From: Zeus faber
Lineage: Eukaryota > Chordata > Actinopteri > Zeiformes > Zeidae
DNA: 64,000 nucleotides
Assembly (NCBI GenBank): GCA_960531495.1
Contig: OY482866.1
Span: forward strand, 13,996,865-14,060,864
Reading direction: 5' to 3'
Below, piece by piece: positions 25,701 through 37,711 of the stretch (positions within the stretch are counted from its first letter, which is position 1; each line of letters opens with the position of its first letter). A model generated the notes under the pieces. The model had not been told where the DNA came from and did not search any database. It saw nothing but the letters and a program-made list of their open reading frames with translations. The translations under genes and the position numbers were made by a program.

Positions 25701-28700
25701 CGTTTTTCGAAATAGTATAGTATGTCGTTTTTGTGAAATTTATCTGGGTTGTGTATTTTAACGTTTTTGTGATATTTTTGGGCGTTGTATATTTTGACGT
25801 TTTTCGACATAGTATTTTATGTCGTTTTATGTGATAGTTATCTGGGTTGTATATTTTGAAGTTTTTGTGATATTTTTTGGAGTGGTATATTTTGACGTTT
25901 TTCGACATAGTATAGTATGTCGTTTTTGGGATATTTTTTGGCGTTGTATATTTTGACGTTTTTCGACATAGTATAGTATGTCGTTTTTGGGATATTTATC
26001 TGGGTGTGTATTTTAACGTTTTTGTGATATTTTTCGGAGTGGTATATTTTGACGTTTTTCTACATAGTATAGTATGTCGTTTTTGTGAAATTTATCTGGG
26101 TTGTGTATTTTAACGTTTTTGTGATATTTTTGGGCGTTGTATATTTTGACGTTTTTCGACATAGTATTGTATGTCGTTTTTGTGATTTTTTTTGGCGTTG
26201 TATTTTTTGACGTTTTTGTAATATTTTTCGGAGTGGTATATTTTGACGTTTTTCGACATAGTATAGTATGCCGTTTTTGTGAAATTTATCTGGGTTGTAT
26301 ATTTCGACTTTTTGTGATATTTTTGGGAGTTAGTATATTTTGACGTTTTTCGACATAGTATGTCGTTTTTGTGATATTTATCTGGGTTGTATATTTTGAC
26401 GTTTTTGTGATATTTTTTGGAGTGGTATATTTTGACGTTTTTCGACATAGTATTGTATGTCGTTTTCGTGATATTTATCTGGGTTGTATATTTTGACGTT
26501 TTTGTGATATTTTTTGGAGTGGTATATTTTGACATTTTTCGACATAGTATATAGTATGTCGTTTTTGTGATATTTTTTGGCGTTGTATTTTTTGACGTTT
26601 TTGTAATATTTTCGGAGTGGTATATTTTGACGTTTTTCGACATAGTATAGTATGTCGTTTTTGTGATATTTATCTGGGTTGTGTATTTTAACGTTTTTGT
26701 GATATTTTTCGGAGTGGTATATTTTGACGTTTTTCGACATAGTATATAGTATGTCGTTTTTGTGAAATTTATCTGGGTTGTGTATTTTAACATTTTTGTG
26801 ATATTTTTTGGCGTTGTATTTTTTGACGTTTTTGTAATATTTTTCGGAGTGGTATATTTTGACGTTTTTCGACATAGTATAGTATGTCGTTTTTGTGATA
26901 TTTTTTGGCGTTGTATATTTTGACGTTTTTCGACATAGTATAGTATGTCGTTTTTGGGATATTTTTTGGCGTTGTATATTTTGACGTTTTTCGACATAGT
27001 ATAGTATGTCGTTTTTGTGAAATTTATCTGGGTTGTGTATTTTAACGTTTTTGTGATATTTTTGGGAGTTAGTATATTTTGACGTTTTTCGACATAGTAT
27101 AGTATGTCGTTTTTGTGATATTTATCTGGGTTGTATATTTTGACGTTTTTGTGATATTTTTTGGAGTGGTATATTTTGACGTTTTTCGACATAGTATTGT
27201 ATGTCGTTTTCGTGATATTTATCTGGGTTGTATATTTTGACGTTTTTGGGATATTTTTTGGCGTTGTATATTTTGAATATTTTCGACATAGTATAGTATG
27301 CCGTTTTTGTGAAATTTATCTGGGTTGTATATTTCGACTTTTTGTGATATTTTTGGGAGTTAGTATATTTTGACGTTTTTCGACATAGTATAGTATGCCG
27401 TTTTTGTGAAATTTATCTGGGTTGTATATTTTGACTTTTTGTGATATTTTTTGGAGTTAGTATATTTTGACGTTTTTCGACATAGTATAGTATGTCGTTT
27501 TTGTGATATTTATCTGGGTTGTATATTTTGACGTTTTTGTGATATTTTTTGGAGTGGTATATTTTGACGTTTTTCGACATAGTATTGTATGTCGTTTTCG
27601 TGATATTTATCTGGGTTGTATATTTTGACGTTTTTGTGATATATTTTGGAGTGGTATATTTTGTCATTTTTCGACATAGTATATAGTATGTCGTTTTTGT
27701 GATATTTTTTGGCGTTGTATTTTTTGACGTTTTTGTAATATTTTTCGGAGTGGTATATTTTGACATTTTTCGACATAGTATAGTATGTCGTTTTTGTGAT
27801 ATTTTTTGGCGTTGTATTTTTTGACGTTTTTGTAATATTTTTCGGAGTGGTATATTTTGACGTTTTTCGACATAGTATAGTATATCGTTTTTGGGATATT
27901 TTTTGGCGTTGTATATTTTGACGTTTTTCGACATAGTATAGTATGTCGTTTTTGTGATATTTATCTGGGTTGTGTATTTTAACGTTTTTGTGATTTTTTT
28001 CGGAGTGGTATATTTTGACGTTTTTCGACATAGTATAGTATGTCGTTTTTGTGATATTTATCTGGGTTGTATATTTTGACGTTTTTGTGATATTTTTGGG
28101 CGTTGTATATTTTGACGTTTTTCGACATAGTATTGTATGTCGTTTTTGTGATATTTTTCGGAGTGGTATATTTTGACGTTTTTCGACATAGTATAGTATG
28201 TCGTTTTTGTGATATTTTTTGGCGTTGTATTTTTTTACGTTTTTCGACAAAGTATAGTATGTCGTTTTTGGGATATTTATCTGGGTGTGTATTTTAACGT
28301 TTTTGTGATATTTTTCGGAGTGGTATATTTTGACGTTTTTCGACATAGTATAGTATGTCGTTTTTGTGAAATTTATCTGGGTTGTGTATTTTAACGTTTT
28401 TGTGATATTTTTGGGCGTTGCATATTTTGACGTTTTTCGACATAGTATAGTATGTCGTTTTTGTGATATTTTTTGGCGTTGTATATTTTGACGTTTTTCG
28501 ACATAGTATAGTTTGTCGTTTTTGTGATATTTATCGCGGTTGTGTATTTTAACGTTTTTGTGATATTTTTCGGAGTGGTATATTTTGACGTTTTTCGACA
28601 TAGTATAGTATGTCGTTTTTGTGAAATTTATCTGGGTTGTGTATTTTAACGTTTTTGTGATATTTTTGGGCGTTGCATATTTTGACGTTTTTCGACATAG

Positions 28701-29900
28701 TATATAGTATGTCGTTTTTGTGATATTTTTTGGCGTTGTATATTTTGACGTTTTTCGACATAGTATGGTTTGTCGTTTTTGTGATATTTATCTGGGTTGT
28801 GTATTTTAACGTTTTTGTGATATTTTTGGGCGTTGCATATTTTGACGTTTTTCGACAGTATTGTATGTCTTTTTTTTGATATTTTTTGGCGTTGTATTTT
28901 TTGACGTTTTTGTAATATTTTTCGAAGTGGTATATTTTGACATTTTTCGACATAGTATAGTATGTCGTTTTTGTGATATTTATCTGGGTTGTATAATTTG
29001 TCGTTTTGGGATATTTTTGGAGTGGTATATTTTGACGTTTTTCGACATAGTATAGTATGTCGTTTTTGTGAAATTTATCTGGGTTGTGTATTTTAACGTT
29101 TTTGTGATATTTTTGGGCGTTGCATATTTTGACGTTTTTCTACATAGTATAGTATGTCGTTTTTGGGATATTTTTTGGCGTTGTATATTTTGACGTTTTT
29201 AGACATAGTATAGTATGTCGTTTTTGTGACATTTTTTGGCGTTGTATATTTTGACGTTTTTCGACATAGTATAGTATGTCGTTTTTGTGATATTTATCTG
29301 GGTTGTGTATTTTAACGTTTTTGTGACATTTTTGGGCGTTGTATATTTTGACGTTTTTCGACATAGTATTGTATGTTGTTTTTGTGATATTTTTTGGCGT
29401 TGTATTTTTTGACTTTTTTGTAATATTTTTCGGAGTGGTATATTTTGACGTTTTTCGACATAGTATAGTATATCGTTTTTGGGATATTTTTTGGCGTTGT
29501 ATATTTTGATGTTTTTCGCCATAGTATAGTATGTCGTTTTTGTGATATTTATCTGGGTTGTGTATTTTAACGTTTTTGTGATATTTTTCGGAGTGGTATA
29601 TTTTGACGTTTTTCGACATAGTATAGTATGTCGTTTTTGTGAAATTTATCTGGGTTGTGTATTTTAACATTTTTTTGATATTTTTGGGCGTTGTATATTT
29701 TGACGTTTTTCGACATAGTATTGTATGTCGTTTTTGTGATATTTTTTGGCGTTGTATTTTTTGACGTTTTTGTAATATTTTTCGGAGTGGTATATTTTGA
29801 CGTTTTTCGACATAGTATAGTATGTCGTTTTTGTGATATTCATCTGGGTTGTATATTTTGACGTTTTTGTGATATTTTTTGGAGTGGTATATTTTGACGT
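19795..29900 (+). repeat. Long higher-order block B, first copy
   Basis: This block matches 45541-55400 at an offset of 25,746, dropping to 25,588 after 158 bp (one dimer plus one M61) are lost near 47460, and to 25,491 after one 97-bp dimer is lost near 49740. Shared markers include CGACATAGTGTTG at about 19840 and 45590. Confidence 0.85.
20624..22423 (-). other. Longest minus-strand open frame, judged non-coding
   Basis: This is an open frame of 599 codons. Its translation is a low-complexity Lys/Asn/Tyr/Thr/Ile-rich sequence with a 97-residue period, in which three 32-33 residue segments are the same DNA module read in successive phases. There is no domain, signal or membrane pattern, and the copy at 46.4-48.0 kb breaks the same frame differently. 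The second longest (3387-5132, 581 codons) behaves the same way. I list it only so that a reader does not take it for a gene; a real function is very unlikely. Confidence 0.85.
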
Positions 29901-30044
29901 TTTTCGACATAGTATAGTATGTCGTTTTTGTGAAATTTATCTGGGTTGTGTATTTTAACGTTTTTGTGATATTTTTTGGCGTTGTATATTTTGACGTTTT
30001 TCGCCATAGTATAGTATGTCGTTTTTGTGATATTTATCTGGGTT
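27133..30044 (+). repeat. 2,912-bp higher-order tandem unit, copy 1
   Basis: The unit is followed immediately by a second copy at an offset of 2,912 bp. Both carry the TTGAATATTTTCGAC form (about 27272 and 30186), the TATCGCGG tail (about 28531 and 31446), the T8 marker and the GATGTTTTTCGCC variant (about 29510 and 32420). Confidence 0.88.
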
Positions 30045-32956
30045 GTATATTTTGACGTTTTTGTGATATTTTTTGGAGTGGTATATTTTGACGTTTTTCG
30101 ACATAGTATTGTATGTCGTTTTCGTGATATTTATCTGGGTTGTATATTTTGACGTTTTTGGGATATTTTTTGGCGTTGTATATTTTGAATATTTTCGACA
30201 TAGTATAGTATGCCGTTTTTGTGAAATTTATCTGGGTTGTATATTTCGACTTTTTGTGATATTTTTGGGAGTTAGTATATTTTGACGTTTTTCGACATAG
30301 TATAGTATGCCGTTTTTGTGAAATTTATCTGGGTTGTATATTTTGACTTTTTGTGATATTTTTTGGAGTTAGTATATTTTGACGTTTTTCGACATAGTAT
30401 AGTATGTCGTTTTTGTGATATTTATCTGGGTTGTATATTTTGACGTTTTTGTGATATTTTTTGGAGTGGTATATTTTGACGTTTTTCGACATAGTATTGT
30501 ATGTCGTTTTCGTGATATTTATCTGGGTTGTATATTTTGACGTTTTTGTGATATATTTTGGAGTGGTATATTTTGTCATTTTTCGACATAGTATATAGTA
30601 TGTCGTTTTTGTGATATTTTTTGGCGTTGTATTTTTTGACGTTTTTGTAATATTTTTCGGAGTGGTATATTTTGACATTTTTCGACATAGTATAGTATGT
30701 CGTTTTTGTGATATTTTTTGGCGTTGTATTTTTTGACGTTTTTGTAATATTTTTCGGAGTGGTATATTTTGACGTTTTTCGACATAGTATAGTATATCGT
30801 TTTTGGGATATTTTTTGGCGTTGTATATTTTGACGTTTTTCGACATAGTATAGTATGTCGTTTTTGTGATATTTATCTGGGTTGTGTATTTTAACGTTTT
30901 TGTGATTTTTTTCGGAGTGGTATATTTTGACGTTTTTCGACATAGTATAGTATGTCGTTTTTGTGATATTTATCTGGGTTGTATATTTTGACGTTTTTGT
31001 GATATTTTTGGGCGTTGTATATTTTGACGTTTTTCGACATAGTATTGTATGTCGTTTTTGTGATATTTTTCGGAGTGGTATATTTTGACGTTTTTCGACA
31101 TAGTATAGTATGTCGTTTTTGTGATATTTTTTGGCGTTGTATTTTTTTACGTTTTTCGACAAAGTATAGTATGTCGTTTTTGGGATATTTATCTGGGTGT
31201 GTATTTTAACGTTTTTGTGATATTTTTCGGAGTGGTATATTTTGACGTTTTTCGACATAGTATAGTATGTCGTTTTTGTGAAATTTATCTGGGTTGTGTA
31301 TTTTAACGTTTTTGTGATATTTTTGGGCGTTGCATATTTTGACGTTTTTCGACATAGTATAGTATGTCGTTTTTGTGATATTTTTTGGCGTTGTATATTT
31401 TGACGTTTTTCGACATAGTATAGTTTGTCGTTTTTGTGATATTTATCGCGGTTGTGTATTTTAACGTTTTTGTGATATTTTTCGGAGTGGTATATTTTGA
31501 CGTTTTTCGACATAGTATAGTATGTCGTTTTTGTGAAATTTATCTGGGTTGTGTATTTTAACGTTTTTGTGATATTTTTGGGCGTTGCATATTTTGACGT
31601 TTTTCGACATAGTATATAGTATGTCGTTTTTGTGATATTTTTTGGCGTTGTATATTTTGACGTTTTTCGACATAGTATGGTTTGTCGTTTTTGTGATATT
31701 TATCTGGGTTGTGTATTTTAACGTTTTTGTGATATTTTTGGGCGTTGCATATTTTGACGTTTTTCGACAGTATTGTATGTCTTTTTTTTGATATTTTTTG
31801 GCGTTGTATTTTTTGACGTTTTTGTAATATTTTTCGAAGTGGTATATTTTGACATTTTTCGACATAGTATAGTATGTCGTTTTTGTGATATTTATCTGGG
31901 TTGTATAATTTGTCGTTTTGGGATATTTTTGGAGTGGTATATTTTGACGTTTTTCGACATAGTATAGTATGTCGTTTTTGTGAAATTTATCTGGGTTGTG
32001 TATTTTAACGTTTTTGTGATATTTTTGGGCGTTGCATATTTTGACGTTTTTCTACATAGTATAGTATGTCGTTTTTGGGATATTTTTTGGCGTTGTATAT
32101 TTTGACGTTTTTAGACATAGTATAGTATGTCGTTTTTGTGACATTTTTTGGCGTTGTATATTTTGACGTTTTTCGACATAGTATAGTATGTCGTTTTTGT
32201 GATATTTATCTGGGTTGTGTATTTTAACGTTTTTGTGACATTTTTGGGCGTTGTATATTTTGACGTTTTTCGACATAGTATTGTATGTTGTTTTTGTGAT
32301 ATTTTTTGGCGTTGTATTTTTTGACTTTTTTGTAATATTTTTCGGAGTGGTATATTTTGACGTTTTTCGACATAGTATAGTATATCGTTTTTGGGATATT
32401 TTTTGGCGTTGTATATTTTGATGTTTTTCGCCATAGTATAGTATGTCGTTTTTGTGATATTTATCTGGGTTGTGTATTTTAACGTTTTTGTGATATTTTT
32501 CGGAGTGGTATATTTTGACGTTTTTCGACATAGTATAGTATGTCGTTTTTGTGAAATTTATCTGGGTTGTGTATTTTAACATTTTTTTGATATTTTTGGG
32601 CGTTGTATATTTTGACGTTTTTCGACATAGTATTGTATGTCGTTTTTGTGATATTTTTTGGCGTTGTATTTTTTGACGTTTTTGTAATATTTTTCGGAGT
32701 GGTATATTTTGACGTTTTTCGACATAGTATAGTATGTCGTTTTTGTGATATTCATCTGGGTTGTATATTTTGACGTTTTTGTGATATTTTTTGGAGTGGT
32801 ATATTTTGACGTTTTTCGACATAGTATAGTATGTCGTTTTTGTGAAATTTATCTGGGTTGTGTATTTTAACGTTTTTGTGATATTTTTTGGCGTTGTATA
32901 TTTTGACGTTTTTCGCCATAGTATAGTATGTCGTTTTTGTGATATTTATCTGGGTT
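30045..32956 (+). repeat. 2,912-bp higher-order tandem unit, copy 2
   Basis: This is the direct tandem copy of 27133-30044. The left junction lies within the GGGTT between a CTGGG tail and the next head near 30045, where the sequence switches from following 16.5 kb to following 27.1 kb. The crossover therefore fell at a module boundary. Confidence 0.87.
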
Positions 32957-35900
32957 GTGTATTTTAACGTTTTTGTGATATTTTTCGGAGTGGTATATTT
33001 TGACATTTTTCGACATAGTTTAGTATGTCGTTTTTGTGAAATTTATCTGGGTTGTGTATTTTAACATTTTTGTGATATTTTTGGGCGTTGTATATTTTGA
33101 CGTTTTTCGACATAGTATTGTATGTCGTTTTTGTGATATTTTTTGGCGTTGTATTTTTTGACGTTTTTCGACATAGTATAGTATGTCGTTTTTGTGAAAT
33201 TTATCTGGGTTGTGTATTTTAACGTTTTTGTGATATTTTTTGGCGTTGTATATTTTGACGTTTTTCGCCATAGTATAGTATGTCGTTTTTGTGATATTTA
33301 TCTGGGTTGTGTATTTTAACGTTTTTGTGATATTTTTCGGAGTGGTATATTTTGACATTTTTCGACATAGTTTAGTATGTCGTTTTTGTGAAATTTATCT
33401 GGGTTGTGTATTTTAACATTTTTGTGATATTTTTGGGCGTTGTATATTTTGACGTTTTTCGACATAGTATTGTATGTCGTTTTCGTGATATTTATCTGGG
33501 TTGTATATTTTGACGTTTTTGTGATATTTTGTCGGAACGGTATATTTTGACGTTTTTCGACATAGTATAGTTTGACGTTTTTGTGATATTTTTCAGAGTG
33601 GTATATTTTCACGCTTTTGTGATATTTTTCGGAGTGGTATATTTTGACGTTTTTCGACATAGTATTGTATGTCGTTTTTGTGATATTTTTTGGCGTTGTA
33701 TTTTTTGACGTTTTTGTAATATTTTTCGGAGTGGTATATTTTGACGTTTTTCGACATAGTATAGTATGTCGTTTTTGTGATATTTATCTGGGTTGTGTAT
33801 TTCAACGTTTTTGTGATATTTTTCGGAGTGGTATATTTTGACGTTTTTCGACATAGTATAGTATGTCGTTTTTGTGAAATTTATCTGGGTTGTGTATTTT
33901 AACATTTTTGTGATATTTTTGGGCGTTGTATATTTTGACGTTTTTCGACATAGTATTGTATGTCGTTTTCGTGATATTTATCTGGGTTGTATATTTTGAC
34001 GTTTTTGTGATATTTTGTCGGAACGGTATATTTTGACGTTTTTCGACATAGTATAGTTTGACGTTTTTGTGATATTTTTCAGAGTGGTATATTTTCACGC
34101 TTTTGTGATATTTTTCGGAGTGGTATATTTTGACGTTTTTCGACATAGTATTGTATGTCGTTTTTGTGATATTTTTTGGCGTTGTATTTTTTGACGTTTT
34201 TGTAATATTTTTCGGAGTGGTATATTTTGACGTTTTTCGACATAGTATAGTATGTCGTTTTTGTGATATTTATCTGGGTTGTGTATTTCAACGTTTTTGT
34301 GATATTTTTCGGAGTGGTATATTTTGACGTTTTTCGACATAGTATAGTATGTCGTTTTTGTGAAATTTATCTGGGTTGTGTATTTTAACATTTTTGTGAT
34401 ATTTTTGGGCGTTGTATATTTTGACGTTTTTCGACATAGTATTGAATGTCTTTTTTGTGATATTTTTTGGCGTTGTATTTTTTGACGTTTTTGTAATATT
34501 TTTCGGACTGGTATATTTTGACGTTTTTCGACATAGTATAGTATATCGTTTTTGGGATATTTTTTGGCGTTGTATATTTTGACGTTTTTCGCCATAGTAT
34601 AGTATGTCGTTTTTGTGATATTTATCTGGGTTGTGTATTTTAACGTTTTTGTGATATTTTTCGGAGTGGTATATTTTGACATTTTTCGACATAGTATAGT
34701 ATGTCGTTTTTGTGAAATTTATCTGGGTTGTGTATTTTAACATTTTTGTGATATTTTTGGGCGTTGTATATTTTGACGTTTTTCGACATAGTATTGTATG
34801 TCGTTTTTGTGATATTTATCTGGGTTGTATATTTTGACGTTTTTGTGATATTTTTTGGAGTGGTATATTTTGACGTTTTTCGACATAGTATTGTATGTCG
34901 TTTTCGTGATATTTATCTGGGTTGTATATTTTGACGTTTTTGTGATATTTTTTGGAGTGGTATATTTTGACATTTTTCGACATAGTATATAGTATGTCGT
35001 TTTTGTGATATTTTTTGGCGTTGTATTTTTTGACGTTTTTGTAATATTTTTCGGAGTGGTATATTTTGACGTTTTTCGACATAGTATAGTATATCGTTTT
35101 TGGGATATTTTTTGGCGTTGTATATTTTGACGTTTTTCGACATAGTATAGTATGTCGTTTTTGTGATATTTATCTGGGTTGTGTATTTTAACGTTTTTGT
35201 GATTTTTTTCGGAGTGGTATATTTTGACGTTTTTCGACATAGTATAGTATGTCGTTTTTGTGATATTTATCTGGGTTGTGTATTTTAACATTTTTGTGAT
35301 ATTTTTGGGCGTTGTATATTTTGACGTTTTTCGACATAGTATTGTATGTCGTTTTTGTGATATTTTTCGGAGTGGTATATTTTGACGTTTTTCGACATAG
35401 TATAGTATGTCGTTTTTGTGATATTTTTTGGCGTTGTATTTTTTTACGTTTTTCGACAAAGTATAGTATGTCGTTTTTGTGATATTTATCTGGGTTGTGT
35501 ATTTTAACGTTTTTGTGATATTTTTCGGAGTGGTATATTTTGACGTTTTTCGACATAGTATAGTATGTCGTTTTTGTGAAATTTATCTGGGTTGTGTATT
35601 TTAACGTTTTTGTGATATTTTTGGGCGTTGCATATTTTGACGTTTTTCGACATAGTATAGTATGTCGTTTTTGTGATATTTTTTGGCGTTGTATATTTTG
35701 ACGTTTTTCGACATAGTATAGTTTGTCGTTTTTGTGATATTTTTCGGAGTGGTATATTTTGACGTTTTTCGACATAGTATAGTATGTCGTTTTTGTGAAA
35801 TTTATCTGGGTTGTGTATTTTAACGTTTTTGTGATATTTTTGGGCGTTGCATATTTTGACGTTTTTCGACATAGTATAGTATGTCGTTTTTGTGATATTT

Positions 35901-36221
35901 TTTGGCGTTGTATATTTTGACGTTTTTCGACATAGTATGGTTTGTCGTTTTTGTGATATTTATCTGGGTTGTGTATTTTAACGTTTTTGTGATATTTTTG
36001 GGCGTTGCATATTTTGATGTTTTTCGACAGTATTGTATGTCTTTTTTTTTATATTTTTTGGCGTTGTATTTTTTGACGTTTTTGTAATATTTTTCGGAGT
36101 GGTATATTTTGACATTTTTCGACATAGTATAGTATGTCGTTTTTGTGATATTTATCTGGGTTGTATAATTTGTCGTTTTGGGATATTTTTCGGAGTGGTA
36201 TATTTTGACGTTTTTCGACAT

Positions 36222-36460
36222 AGTATAGTATGTCGTTGTTGTGATATTTATCTAGGATGTGTGTTTTAACGTTTTCGTGTTATTTTTTGGAGTGGTATAT
36301 TTTGACGTTTTTCGACATAGTATAGTATATCGTTTTTGTCATATTTTTTGGCGTTGTGTATTTTGACGTTTTTCAACATAGTATAGTATGTCGTTTTTGT
36401 GATAATTGTCTGGGTTGTATATTTTGACGTTTTTGTGATATTTTTTGGAGTGGTATATTT
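36222..36460 (+). repeat. Diverged island inside the core, copy 1
   Basis: Several modules here carry many private changes: TCGTTGTTGTG, TATCTAGGATGTGTG, a TTTTCGTGTTATT tail, TTTTTGTCATATT and GATAATTGTCTGGG. The same island is found at 44880-45118. It stays in the repeat register and contains nothing else. Confidence 0.83.
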
Positions 36461-36478
36461 TGACGTTTTTCGACATAG

Positions 36479-37711
36479 TATTGTATGTCGTTTTTGTGAT
36501 ATTTTTTGGCGTTGTATTTTTTGACGTTTTTGTAATATTTTTCGGAGTGGTATATTTTGACGTTTTTCGACATAGTATAGTATGTCGTTTTTGTGATATT
36601 TATCTGGGTTGTGTATTTCAACGTTTTTGTGATATTTTTCGGAGTGGTATATTTTGACGTTTTTCGACATAGTATAGTATGTCGTTTTTGTGAAATTTAT
36701 CTGGGTTGTGTATTTTAACATTTTTGTGATATTTTTGGGCGTTGTATATTTTGACGTTTTTCGACATAGTATTGTATGTCGTTTTCGTGATATTTATCTG
36801 GGTTGTATATTTTGACGTTTTTGTGATATTTTGTCGGAACGGTATATTTTGACGTTTTTCGACATAGTATAGTTTGACGTTTTTGTGATATTTTTCAGAG
36901 TGGTATATTTTCACGCTTTTGTGATATTTTTCGGAGTGGTATATTTTGACGTTTTTCGACATAGTATTGTATGTCGTTTTTGTGATATTTTTTGGCGTTG
37001 TATTTTTTGACGTTTTTGTAATATTTTTCGGAGTGGTATATTTTGACGTTTTTCGACATAGTATAGTATGTCGTTTTTGTGATATTTATCTGGGTTGTGT
37101 ATTTCAACGTTTTTGTGATATTTTTCGGAGTGGTATATTTTGACGTTTTTCGACATAGTATAGTATGTCGTTTTTGTGAAATTTATCTGGGTTGTGTATT
37201 TTAACATTTTTGTGATATTTTTGGGCGTTGTATATTTTGACGTTTTTCGACATAGTATTGAATGTCTTTTTTGTGATATTTTTTGGCGTTGTATTTTTTG
37301 ACGTTTTTGTAATATTTTTCGGACTGGTATATTTTGACGTTTTTCGACATAGTATAGTATATCGTTTTTGGGATATTTTTTGGCGTTGTATATTTTGACG
37401 TTTTTCGCCATAGTATAGTATGTCGTTTTTGTGATATTTATCTGGGTTGTGTATTTTAACGTTTTTGTGATATTTTTCGGAGTGGTATATTTTGACATTT
37501 TTCGACATAGTATAGTATGTCGTTTTTGTGAAATTTATCTGGGTTGTGTATTTTAACATTTTTGTGATATTTTTGGGCGTTGTATATTTTGACGTTTTTC
37601 GACATAGTATTGTATGTCGTTTTTGTGATATTCATCTGGGTTGTATATTTTGACTTTTTGTGATATTTTTTGGAGTTAGTATATTTTGACGTTTTTCGAC
37701 ATAGTATAGTA
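36479..37711 (+). repeat. Further partial copy of the 33.8-34.8 kb segment
   Basis: From about 36.5 to 37.6 kb the sequence matches about 33.7-34.8 kb at an offset of 2,816, which is exactly 24 dimers plus eight M61. It contains one GTCGGAACG signature and one TATTGAATGTC marker. Near 37.65 kb it switches to the sequence that starts block C. Confidence 0.8.

Larger units (their letters stand above)
23590..35163 (+). repeat. Long higher-order block A, second copy
   Basis: This copy of 9850-18765 is longer by a net 2,657 bp (a gain of 2,912 and a loss of 255). Single-base differences are few, for example CGACAGAGTAAAG near 24025 against CGACATAGTAAAG near 10285, and TGATTTTTTTTGG near 26185 against TGATATTTTTTGG near 12445. 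Confidence 0.85.
30045..36478 (+). repeat. Long higher-order block D, first copy
   Basis: This block matches about 38484-45136. The offset is 8,439, then 8,342 after a 97-bp loss near 42.0 kb, then 8,658 after a 316-bp gain near 43.7 kb. Both copies end in the same unusual diverged island. Confidence 0.82.
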
